Source: Candidatus Heimdallarchaeota archaeon (lineage in GTDB: Archaea > Asgardarchaeota > Heimdallarchaeia > Hodarchaeales > Hodarchaeaceae). Taken from it: a stretch of 46,371 nt of DNA. The position numbers and the translations under genes are program-made. The notes under the pieces are model-generated. The model was not told the DNA's origin and ran no database searches. It worked only from the letters and a program-made list of their open reading frames with translations. Of this stretch, positions 1-8,900 are shown piece by piece; the stretch's first letter is position 1; each line of letters opens with the position of its first letter. The stretch covers positions 47,485-93,855 of the forward strand of contig CP070695.1 in the NCBI GenBank assembly GCA_020353515.1, read 5' to 3'.

Positions 1-381
1 ATCAGCATATCTTTTTTTATCTTTATTTTTCATATATGCCGAACAATTTAGACAATGTACTGAAAAATTATCTGTTTTAATACCGCATCGTACGCAACAA
101 CCAGACGATCTCCTTTGGTAATAGATATTCATTTTAGCAGCGTTATATTCATCTTTATGTAAATTTACACATATATCGCACTGTGTTTTATTCGGACGTG
201 GCTCCCTGGTCCCACATCTAACGCAACGATTTTCAAGTTTCCGTTTTTCTCTTTTTCTCTTTTCTTTTAAGCGAGTTTCTTCTAAATGCTTAGGACACAT
301 TTTTCTTCCAGAAGTAACTGGAAGACTACATCTTGTACACAAGCCATGTTCAATATTATATTGTATTTTTTCTTTTCTCAT
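1..381 (-). CDS. Zinc-finger protein with repeated CxxC pairs (3' end outside window)
   Basis: The reading frame opens at an ATG at 381 and runs off the left edge, so the C-terminus is missing. The visible 127 residues hold several paired-cysteine knuckles (CTRC near residue 15, CVRCG near 53, CDIC near 68, CVRCG near 96, CLNC near 110) separated by a very basic Lys/Arg/Glu stretch at residues 35-52. Such arrays bind zinc and usually contact nucleic acid. It is the next gene after the tail-tube-like gene on the same strand, but a terminator hairpin at 433-451 separates them, so it is probably transcribed independently. Alternatives are an HNH-like endonuclease whose catalytic part lies outside, or a phage DNA-binding protein. 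I do not recognise the family. Confidence 0.72.
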   Translation of the reverse strand, partial: MRKEKIQYNIEHGLCTRCSLPVTSGRKMCPKHLEETRLKEKRKREKRKLENRCVRCGTREPRPNKTQCDICVNLHKDEYNAAKMNIYYQRRSSGCCVRCGIKTDNFSVHCLNCSAYMKNKDKKRYAD

Positions 382-420
382 CTCAAAATATTATATATCA
401 AATGTGGAGTTTTGTTTTCT

Positions 421-451
421 AAAAATAAAAAAGGAGGCGATAAACGCCTCC
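421..451 (-). terminator. Rho-independent terminator after the tail-tube-like gene
   Basis: A perfect 7-bp stem (GGAGGCG at 433-439 paired with CGCCTCC at 445-451, loop ATAAA) is followed, reading the minus strand, by a T-rich tract complementary to 421-432. It lies about 30 bp past the stop codon of the 484-1599 gene and marks the 3' end of the late structural operon. Confidence 0.85.
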
Positions 452-483
452 ATAAATATAAATATAATTTATTATTTAATTAT

Positions 484-1599
484 TTAAGTAGAAAGTCCTG
501 CTGGATCTTGTTCATGTGTCACTTTAAGACTGTTGAAGTTGCTATAATTAAAACTTGTTGTGGCATTGCCGCCTCCGGCATCACCACCACCATAAGTAAC
601 AGATGAAAGTTTATTCTTAGCTCCAAGATTTATTCGAGTACCTTCTTCGACCCAGATAAAAATCTTTTGATTTGCTAAGTTAGTTCCACCAGATGGATCA
701 GCTAAAGCATTAATTAAATCTCCTTCAGATGTAGTAATATCAATTGCACAAGTAACTTCAGTTGGAAATGAAACAAATCGATGATATGGGCCACGACGAC
801 CAAGTTCGAATAGTTCCTCACGACCAAGATCTGTAGAAATTGTTACTGTCTGAAGATGTGCTGCATAAGCATCTCCAGATGGTAAATTCCATCCACTACT
901 ATCAATTCCAGCAATTTCTATTGGCCAAATACTGCCACTTACACCAGTAATAGTACCATCAGCAGCCATCGAACAACCGGAACCCATTAGAATATTTTCC
1001 CTACGAGCTACACCACCTGAATATGTCAAAGAAAGTGGTTCATCACTACCATCAAAGACGGATGGAGCAAAGTGTGTTAAACCACTAGCAACCCATTGTT
1101 TATTATTTCCAACCAGAGTAGTATCTTCTGTAGAGTTTCCATCAACGTTTAGTGTATATGTTAATGCAGATACATACATACCGGACATGCCAACTGATTG
1201 TAATGGAGTACCAGACGCATTATCAAAAGTATCGGGATAAATATTAAGTGCACCAAAACATCTCTCATTTGATCGACCAACTAATGTTGCAGAAGTAGCT
1301 TTTGGTGTAGCAAGATGATATAATAAAGGATAACCATCAAGTACTTTCTGTGCAGTTAATTCTATATCTGGAATACCTTCTATATTTTCATAAAGTTCTA
1401 ATTGTCCAAGTTCAAACACTTGTTCTAGATTAAACGTAGTATTTATACCAACACTTTGAACTCCATGGGCAACAACAAATCCAGAAGGATGTGTTCCAGA
1501 ACCAACATGTTCACCACTGGGATCAAGAGGGCATAATTGATCATGTGGAGCGAATCCAAGTGCCTGTATAGCATAAAATACACGATTATTATTTGACAT
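484..1599 (-). CDS. Putative major tail (tail tube) protein
   Basis: The product is 371 residues with no signal peptide or membrane segment. It has the beta-rich, Gly/Ser/Thr-rich composition of phage tail-tube proteins and two internally similar elements: FELGQLELYENIEG near residue 62 and LFELGRRGPYHRFVSFP near residue 265. The ELGQ/ELGR-type segment followed by tyrosine occurs in tube subunits. It ends with a low-complexity Gly-rich stretch. The start is ATG at 1599 behind a GAGGT-like site. A late-type promoter motif lies at 1654-1664 and a terminator at 421-451, so it can be made as a monocistronic, high-level transcript, as expected for a tube protein. The family assignment rests on position and sequence character; another abundant virion protein is possible. 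Confidence 0.62.
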   Translation of the reverse strand: MSNNNRVFYAIQALGFAPHDQLCPLDPSGEHVGSGTHPSGFVVAHGVQSVGINTTFNLEQVFELGQLELYENIEGIPDIELTAQKVLDGYPLLYHLATPKATSATLVGRSNERCFGALNIYPDTFDNASGTPLQSVGMSGMYVSALTYTLNVDGNSTEDTTLVGNNKQWVASGLTHFAPSVFDGSDEPLSLTYSGGVARRENILMGSGCSMAADGTITGVSGSIWPIEIAGIDSSGWNLPSGDAYAAHLQTVTISTDLGREELFELGRRGPYHRFVSFPTEVTCAIDITTSEGDLINALADPSGGTNLANQKIFIWVEEGTRINLGAKNKLSSVTYGGGDAGGGNATTSFNYSNFNSLKVTHEQDPAGLST

Positions 1600-1653
1600 C
1601 TTTTTACCTCACTTTATTTTTAAATACTATCCAAATCTATCCATTCCCACAAC

Positions 1654-1664
1654 ATTATACACCA
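1654..1664 (-). promoter_or_regulatory. Late-type phage promoter motif TGGTGTATAAT
   Basis: This 11-mer, read on the minus strand, is identical to those at 14011-14021 and 20039-20049 and lies 55 bp upstream of the 484-1599 gene. There is no convincing -35 hexamer, as in promoters served by T4 gp55-like sigma factors. Confidence 0.6.
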
Positions 1665-1671
1665 CGACAAT

Positions 1672-1836
1672 TTATTTTCTAAAATTTCTTATGGCGATAT
1701 TATTCCTTTTTAATAAGTTAATTATAGTAATAGTTGAAACATGATATTTAAATCCCAATTGTCTTGCAGATAGTCCACAATTATACTCTTTTATTATATA
1801 GTCTATGATAAATTGTTCAGGATTCCATTGTCTCAT
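1672..1836 (-). CDS. 54-residue helix-turn-helix microprotein
   Basis: An ATG at 1836 opens a 54-codon frame with a helix-turn-helix signature at residues 20-45 (GLSARQLGFKYHVSTITIIN). The same GLSA-x-Q-x-G pattern appears in the second HTH of the 13587-13973 product (GLSASQVGRLLGVNSSTVV), so the two are related. It sits 9 bp after the 1846-2781 gene and ends just before a late-type promoter motif. It could be a local regulator of late transcription or a remnant of a homing-endonuclease DNA-binding module. Very basic, no other domain. Confidence 0.6.
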   Translation of the reverse strand: MRQWNPEQFIIDYIIKEYNCGLSARQLGFKYHVSTITIINLLKRNNIAIRNFRK

Positions 1837-1845
1837 AAGTTAAAA

Positions 1846-2781
1846 TTAAATTTCACCTATATCAACTTCAATTTCCCAAGTAACACGAGCACGAAATAAC
1901 TTAGAATTTAATGAATTAAGTTTAGATGAAGTACCATCAACTACTCTGAGCTTTTTCCATGGATAATTAATTGTCATATTCTGCCAATTTGTCACACCAG
2001 ATACTATATTTCCATATGAATCAAAAGGAAATGTAATACTGTTAAGATTGGCCATCCAAAAAGTAGTTCTACTTTGAAAATCTAACCAATCCATTAATAA
2101 ATTACGATCTTGTGGATTGTCGGCAAAAATATGAAAAATAGCATATCTAGTTTTAATTTGACCTCCACCTAATTGTAATCCTCTTTGTTTTCCTTCTGTT
2201 ATCTCTATAAAAATACTTGGTAACCAAATTTGATGTTCTCTTGCGGGAGTGCCAGACGGCATAGTGTCTAATAAGAATTCTTCTACGGCATCTAACATTA
2301 AAACACGAAAATCATAATCATCAGCAAATCCAACATGTACAGCCCTGGTTGTGTATTCGGCTCTTATATCTGTTTCAGAATTTTTGGGTTCATCAAAAAT
2401 AATTCTACCATTTAAATAATCAATATGATGAGCAAAAATTCCTTCGATATCTTTATCATAAAATGATCCATTAGCATAAACACCGGAGACACGAAATGGA
2501 TTGATTGCACCACTACCAAGTGAAATTCCACTTTCCCATACCCATTCTCTACCAATACCTTCCCAAACACGCCCCTGCTCATATCTTTCGTCTAGCACTG
2601 GATGTAATTTAGACTCATCATCGTCATACCAGCTAGCAGAATCATATAAATAAATATTATATGCACCATTTTTTAATAAACCTGCATCTATAAACCATTT
2701 AAGATTATATTGTAGTTGATCAGTTAGTTCATAACCACCAAAACCGCCACTACCTATTCCCTTAAAACTTAATGCACACAT
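1846..2781 (-). CDS. Virion-associated protein between connector and tail-tube genes
   Basis: The product has 311 residues, is soluble and has no recognisable catalytic motif. It begins with a Gly-rich stretch (FKGIGSGGFGGYEL), is rich in Trp, Tyr and Asp, and has a mixed alpha/beta character. It lies 12 bp after the 2794-3570 gene and before the tail-tube-like gene, the usual location of tail-completion or neck proteins. Start ATG 2781 follows a TTGGAGA-like site. I do not recognise the family, and the virion role is inferred from synteny only. Confidence 0.7.
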   Translation of the reverse strand: MCALSFKGIGSGGFGGYELTDQLQYNLKWFIDAGLLKNGAYNIYLYDSASWYDDDESKLHPVLDERYEQGRVWEGIGREWVWESGISLGSGAINPFRVSGVYANGSFYDKDIEGIFAHHIDYLNGRIIFDEPKNSETDIRAEYTTRAVHVGFADDYDFRVLMLDAVEEFLLDTMPSGTPAREHQIWLPSIFIEITEGKQRGLQLGGGQIKTRYAIFHIFADNPQDRNLLMDWLDFQSRTTFWMANLNSITFPFDSYGNIVSGVTNWQNMTINYPWKKLRVVDGTSSKLNSLNSKLFRARVTWEIEVDIGEI

Positions 2782-2793
2782 ATTGTCTCCAAG

Positions 2794-3570
2794 TTATATT
2801 GTTTTAATTGGTCCAGATGGATCATTAACTAACAAAATTTCAAAATCAACCGATACTTCTGTACCAGCACCTGCACCCCTAGCTTCTACCCATATATCGG
2901 AAAGAGGGTTTAAAATAAGACCTGGACTAACAGGCTTGTAAATAAATGATCCAAGTATACCATCAAAAAATAATTTTATTCGCTTTGAACATACTGGTGG
3001 TGTTGTTTGATTAAAACTATCTCTAATAAACAGTCGAAAATCAGCAGCCTTTAATGCATCCGATGTGATATGGATACTTGATAAATAGCCTTTTCTATTA
3101 TTTGCAATAGAATATGCTCCATGTTGTGTCTGTCCTTCTCCTGCCTTAATAGTTAACATATCATTTATACTATCTTCATCTTCAAGAATAATATCATCAT
3201 CATTCGCACCCCAGTATGTACCAACGCACGATACGTATGCTCTATAAATTCTCCAAAATCTATTTGTTGTTGATAAACTTGTATTTTCTCCAGATGTAAC
3301 GATATTTTCCGTTGTTTCAATTAAATCTGTATTAATTCCAATAATAGTAACTTCACGAGCCCCAGTACCATTGACAATATCATTAGTACTTCCACCAGCT
3401 TTGATACGAATCCTAACACCAGATGTTGGAAATGCTCCAGATGGTGCAGATGGAGAAATTATTGCCCAGGAACCATTTGGTATTTCGTCATTACGGCCAA
3501 ATTTATGCATAAAAAAATGTTCTGGTATTTTATTCTTCTGTATTTCAACGAAGAAATCTTTGATATCCAT
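2794..3570 (-). CDS. Putative structural protein, marine-phage type
   Basis: This 258-residue protein has a central beta-rich segment around residues 70-115 (GTGAREVTIIGINTDL, then a TT-NRFWRIYRAYV run). That resembles a segment common in tail-region proteins of aquatic phages, where a GAR-V-I-G-D core is followed by a TT-F-RI-RAYV stretch. It also carries many negatively charged loops (WGANDDDIILEDED). Its stop is 12 bp before the 1846-2781 gene, and it begins immediately after the stop of the upstream gene at 3571. The similarity is from memory of such proteins, not a search. Function unknown; likely virion component. Confidence 0.68.
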   Translation of the reverse strand: MDIKDFFVEIQKNKIPEHFFMHKFGRNDEIPNGSWAIISPSAPSGAFPTSGVRIRIKAGGSTNDIVNGTGAREVTIIGINTDLIETTENIVTSGENTSLSTTNRFWRIYRAYVSCVGTYWGANDDDIILEDEDSINDMLTIKAGEGQTQHGAYSIANNRKGYLSSIHITSDALKAADFRLFIRDSFNQTTPPVCSKRIKLFFDGILGSFIYKPVSPGLILNPLSDIWVEARGAGAGTEVSVDFEILLVNDPSGPIKTI

Positions 3571-4269
3571 TTACCTCACCCTCTTAATTAAAATCTCCGC
3601 AGCTTTTTTAGCAACTTCCTGTTGTCCCAACGTGTATTCGATGAAGTTTTGGCCTAGCTGCCCCCTAACTATTGCTGGCAACACATACCCACCACTGCCA
3701 CCAAGAGCCTTTAATGATACCATAATAGCACGTCCGCTTCTGGAAACTTGTTGTATTCTTGTATCGAATTGTCCACCAGATCCTTTAAAAACTATGTCAT
3801 ATGCAGCCTGTCCTATATCTATATTCGGATCTATCAATAACCATTTCATTACCGGAATTATTATGTCTGAAGGATGAGATGGATATTCTGCGCCGGGAAT
3901 GTCTAGGTATTTACTCCAATCTCTCTCAATTGCCTGTATTCTAATTGAAAAAAAACCAGCAATGTTATAACTAAGAATGCGGACTGATGACTTAATTAAT
4001 TCTGCCATACCATCAGCCAGGCCGTAAGCACGAGAATCACTCAATCCAAAGTGAGCGGCAAGATCTTCCGATCCACCACCCCTTAAAGATTTGGCCACAT
4101 CCGTATTGTTGAATTCATTCACTAACATTTCGCCGATTTCTCTACTTATTGTCACACTTCCGGCTATGGCACGTCTAACAAAAACATTAGAAGCGGATTT
4201 TTTGGCCCCATTAAATAATTGGGTTGATAATTGCGCGCTTGGTTCTAATTTTATTATTATCCCAGGCAT
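3571..4269 (-). CDS. Putative neck/tail-completion protein
   Basis: I place the start at ATG 4269 (MPGIIIKLEP), which overlaps the upstream stop as TAATG and has GGGAG 9 nt upstream. The product is 232 residues, alpha-helical and slightly basic, ending in a helix with KKAAEILIKRVR. No signal peptide or catalytic motif is visible. Its size, helical character and place after the connector genes fit a tail-completion or head-closure protein, but sequence alone does not settle this. It abuts the next gene (3570) with no gap, implying coupled translation. Confidence 0.65.
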   Translation of the reverse strand: MPGIIIKLEPSAQLSTQLFNGAKKSASNVFVRRAIAGSVTISREIGEMLVNEFNNTDVAKSLRGGGSEDLAAHFGLSDSRAYGLADGMAELIKSSVRILSYNIAGFFSIRIQAIERDWSKYLDIPGAEYPSHPSDIIIPVMKWLLIDPNIDIGQAAYDIVFKGSGGQFDTRIQQVSRSGRAIMVSLKALGGSGGYVLPAIVRGQLGQNFIEYTLGQQEVAKKAAEILIKRVR

Positions 4270-5960
4270 TAAATCATCTCCCAAAAACTAATACAATATC
4301 TATCTTCCCTTAATCCAACAGGTATTGGTCCACTAATTAATTTAACTCTTAATATAGTACGATTCATTATATCATAATTAGATATAGCTGTTCTAGTTTT
4401 GATAAGATCTGGAATTGAAGATAAAAATGTTTTAAATCTTACTATACCTTTTCTTTGTAATACAGAAATACCATAATTTCCCATATCTTCTGGATTCCAT
4501 CTTATTAAACATTTAATACATTTTGTTACTGTAGTTTCAATAAGTCCTTTGCCTTTACAATAAGGACACGGCCTACCTCTTTTAAAAGAAATGGGACCTC
4601 CAATCTTATATATACCGGTTGATCTTCTTCTTAATGTATCATATTCACAATTCAAACATTCTCCGCGAATAGGATCAAATTCTAAAAGAACATTTTTGCC
4701 CAATTGATTAATAACAGCATCTATGCGAGATTGATATATGTTAATAAGATTATTATCAATTTGAATCGATGCGGTTGGATCAAGTATTGGACATGATGGG
4801 GCAGGTTTTTGAATATATCCATTAATAATTAAGGTCAAGTTTGCAATATTTGCTTTAAATCCTTGAGCAAATAATAATTCGGTATTGAAAATATTACCTT
4901 CGGTATTTAGACCTACTTTAATTGATCCATAGCCAGATTCATTTCTATATATTACCACAAATTTGTTTGGATCAAGATATTGTATTTTATTATGATTACT
5001 ATTATTAGTATTATAAATATAATCAGAATCAAATGTAATATTTATTCCACTAATTATTCCACGTACTGCTGTCCCATAATTAGAATTATCTCCATCTTTA
5101 TATACTACTATACATTCATATGTATTGGAAATGTCAACATCAATATAACTTGTATTTTGTCCAAAAATAGCTTCTTCTTCAAAAGTAATAGTTAATCCAC
5201 TAATCGATCCCGTTTTTGCCATACCCTTATTTAATGGGTTACGATATACTAAAATACAACTAGAAGGAGTTAACATTTCTACTCGATTATAAAGATGTAC
5301 ACCATTAGCATATGGTGATATAGGTCCAAAATTAATTGTATTATCGCTAACTTCACCAATTCTGACATTGCTACTATCATTAACAACATCCCTATAAACA
5401 ATAATAAAACCAGATTCATGAATTTTTTCTAAATCAAAGTGACTTACTGCACCACTATTGCAGAATTCATATTCAGAACTAAATGTAATATTTGATTCAT
5501 CAATAGTTCCAATTTTTGCAGTACCATGATCAGAATCGGATTGATCTTTATATATAACAACAAATCCAGAAGAATTAAGTATAGTTAATGCTATTTCTCC
5601 AACTACATTTGTTGTAAATACAAATGGTGATCCAAATGTTATATCTGTACCATTAACACTTCCAATTTTAATTTTACTATAATCATCTATTTTGTCTTTA
5701 TATGCAACAATAAATTGTGAATCATTAATGGTTGCAATACATGGATACGATACTCCGGAAGTACCAATTTGCTTTGGAGAACCAGTTGTAATACTAAAGT
5801 CATTAATATTACCGATTATTACTGAACCAGAGTCAATTCCGAAAAAATCTGTATAACCAATAATAACATGAGATGAATCTAGTTTATCTATACTGGTGTA
5901 AGAAACACCAACTCCAGATTGCGATAAAAATAAATACTCGTCACCAAATATTAATGCCAT
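4269..5960 (-). CDS. Seven-bladed propeller-like module fused to zinc-binding connector domain
   Basis: 563 residues in two parts. Residues 1-370 hold seven repeats of about 50 residues, each with a strand such as FIVAYKD, FVVIYKD or FIIVYRD followed by an IG-x(5)-ITF-type strand, suggesting a seven-bladed beta-propeller exposed on the virion. Residues 385-563 are a compact domain with three cysteine pairs (CLNC, CPYC-x-GKG, CIKC) and the conserved phrases INQLGKNV, LRRRSTG and GLREDRYCISFWE. The same C-terminal domain ends the 5978-9757 protein, and the N-terminal repeats recur there and at 10297-13197. It lies between those genes and the neck gene at 3571. The C-terminal domain resembles small phage head-tail zinc proteins that usually stand alone, so the propeller looks like an added decoration. 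Start ATG 5960. Confidence 0.78.
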   Translation of the reverse strand: MALIFGDEYLFLSQSGVGVSYTSIDKLDSSHVIIGYTDFFGIDSGSVIIGNINDFSITTGSPKQIGTSGVSYPCIATINDSQFIVAYKDKIDDYSKIKIGSVNGTDITFGSPFVFTTNVVGEIALTILNSSGFVVIYKDQSDSDHGTAKIGTIDESNITFSSEYEFCNSGAVSHFDLEKIHESGFIIVYRDVVNDSSNVRIGEVSDNTINFGPISPYANGVHLYNRVEMLTPSSCILVYRNPLNKGMAKTGSISGLTITFEEEAIFGQNTSYIDVDISNTYECIVVYKDGDNSNYGTAVRGIISGINITFDSDYIYNTNNSNHNKIQYLDPNKFVVIYRNESGYGSIKVGLNTEGNIFNTELLFAQGFKANIANLTLIINGYIQKPAPSCPILDPTASIQIDNNLINIYQSRIDAVINQLGKNVLLEFDPIRGECLNCEYDTLRRRSTGIYKIGGPISFKRGRPCPYCKGKGLIETTVTKCIKCLIRWNPEDMGNYGISVLQRKGIVRFKTFLSSIPDLIKTRTAISNYDIMNRTILRVKLISGPIPVGLREDRYCISFWEMI

Positions 5961-5977
5961 AATTTATATTTCCAAAG

Positions 5978-8900
5978 TTATTGAATTAATTCCCAAAAAC
6001 TAATACAATATCTATCCTCTCTTAAACCAGCAGGAACCGGATCAATAATTCTTCTAACTTTCAATTTCACAAAACCCATACTATCATACTGTACAATAGC
6101 CGTTTCTGCTTTCATTAAATCTTCTAAATGATCTAAATATGTTTTCAATCTAACAACAGATTCGTGATCCTCTACGCTTATTCCCCAATTTACTAAACTT
6201 GATGGATTCCATTTAATTAAACATTTAATACATTTATTTATTTCCATTTCTAAGAAACCAACTCCATGACAATAAGGACACTTGGTTTTAAATAAAAATG
6301 GTCTTGGTCCACCAGTTTTATACACACCGGTTGATCTTCTTCTTAATGTATCATATTCACAATTTGGACATTCTATTTTTTGCGGCATAAAATTTAAAAT
6401 TACATTTTTCCCAAGTTGATTAATTAAAGAATCAAGACAATCTTGATATACATCAACAATAATATCTGATATTTGGATGGATGCCATAGGATCAAGGATC
6501 GGACAAATCGGGGGTTCTCCTATTTCAACTCCATTAATTATGAAATTAATATTATTATTGATTTTGACTACCCCCCCCCCCCCAACATAAAGTGCCATGG
6601 TATTATTATTTGATATAGCACCACGAATAGATAGATTATAATCATTTACGATTAAATTATATCCACCAATAAATAAATCTGTAATTTTAAATGATGGTCC
6701 AATTGCATGACCAGAAATAAATAGATCAATTGAATTATATAGTAGTGTCTGTCCACCAATATGTATATCAGCAGAATTATATAATAACTTATAACCATTA
6801 ATAAATGAATCTACAGATGATGTTTCTAATTCATAGCCTTCGAGAAATAATGTTGTAAAATTATCAATATCTTTATAACCATGAACATATAAATTAATTG
6901 ATTCATAACTTGTACCAAGTTGATATCCTTCTATAAATAAATCTATATTATTAGACGATAAATCATAGCCATCAATAAACAAATCTATATTATTAATTTT
7001 TAGATCATATCCATCGATGGATAATACAATATTGTTGTCTAGCGTGTCATATCCATATATAAATAAAAATATGTCGTCAAGGAATATATTATGTCCATTA
7101 ACAAATAAATCAATATTATCATTGTATTGATCACATCCATAAGTAAATAAATTAATATTATTATTTACGGACTCATGACCATTAATATATAAATCCTTGT
7201 CACCAACATTATATATGCCACTACAACCATTAACGGATAGATCGAATGTTGAACTTGCTGGCAATGGCCCATTAATATATAAATCAATAGAATTACTTTC
7301 AGTTGGTATATATTTGATAAATCTTACGGTTTTATATGGACATCTGCTGTCTGTGGTAGATATTGTTGTTGATGTGCTAGAAACAGATACTTCGGCACCA
7401 CTCATACTATTATTAGGATGGATGTGAGATGAACTGGCTATATCGGGATTACCAAATTCAGGCGCGTTAAATTGATATACATCTATGCCAGTAAATTCAT
7501 ACGGATGAGTATGTAACCCTGAACTGTCATGAATATGTCCTGATGCATCGTGAGTATGTAAATTTTGTCCGCCAGTATTCCCAATATTGTCACCAGATGC
7601 AGTAATTTTAATTTGTTTATTTAATAAATTAGGAGTACCATCATATCCATTACATAATTTCCAATTTTGTGGAATTTCGGATTCAACAAGTGGTACAATA
7701 ATTCCTATTGGTAGATATGTATCAACACTTTGATTTTGTATTCCTAATAACTGATAATACTCTGGTTCTAATGAAACACCTGATATGTCAATATTGCCAG
7801 ATGCTATAAAGCCAGATGATGTTTCAATATTTTGGGCATGATGATGTTTGACTGCTCTGGCACCATAAACTTCGAAACCCTGAGATTGAGTCTTAGTATT
7901 AATTGCATTTCCGAAATCACTATTTGCATGTATATGGCCACTTGGTTGATGTATGTGTGGTGGGATAACATGGTTATGAAATAACGAACCCCCAGTTATT
8001 CCTCCACTACTGCCCGGATCAGCGCCTAATATAAATTTATTATCTAAATTTATAGTGTTATTATTACCATTTGTAACGTAGAATCCATTTGGAATATTAA
8101 TATTATCATTTAAAACGGCAATACCACTTGGAATACCAGTACAATATATATTTGGTTTAACAATAATTGCTTTAACATATGATGGTGGCGCATGTTCATT
8201 ACTAATGTCAATAACTTCGTTTGTATATATTTCAGAAGCAGCTTTTGTTACTCCATCATAATGTTCATGATCTATTGTAGCAGCGTATACAATACCGCCA
8301 GGACCGGATTCGGTTACAATTTCACCATCAGATATACCACTAATGCTTAATATGTGTGAATGTGATTGTCCTGTATGTGTATGGGGATCAGTTTCATGTG
8401 AATGATAATATGTCCCACCAGATATATTGACAGTGCCCGATTCCTGAAGGAAAAATTCATCAAAATTTGTATCTCTTTCCCAATTTTCTGGAATATCTGA
8501 TTCATTGCCAAAATAAAAACTTCTAATTCCTAACGGAACAGTTAGCTTTCCTTGAATAAATAAATTATATGATCCAGAAATTGTATCATGACCATGAATA
8601 TGTAAATTACATAAATTATCTACTGGTAATCTACCTAATTGAACAATACCATTATTATTATTTAAATCTCTATATGCTAAAAGAACCAATGGATAATTTA
8701 AAATAGTAGCATGATGATCAGCAATTAGCCCACTTGACCATGTTTCTTTATTATAACAAATTGGCTGATTATTTATAATTCTGCCATATGCAATTTTACC
8801 ATAATTATTTTTAGTATGAAGGATATCGAATTTTTGAGTATTTTCAGATAAAATACTACCTATTCGAATATTGCTATTGTCCCATAGTGTGTCATTATTA

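Noticed and set aside
286..606. Plus-strand frame of 106 codons across the terminator
   Set aside because: It runs through the hairpin terminator and into the antisense of the tail-tube-like gene; composition is noncoding-like.
3371..3877. A 168-codon plus-strand frame opposite the neck genes
   Set aside because: It is antisense to two well-supported minus-strand genes, lacks a ribosome-binding site and its peptide shows no domain-like pattern.
6310..6330. TTATACACACC, similar to the late promoter motif on the minus strand
   Set aside because: It lies within the coding region of the zinc domain, encodes a conserved STGVYKTGG phrase and is not at an operon start.
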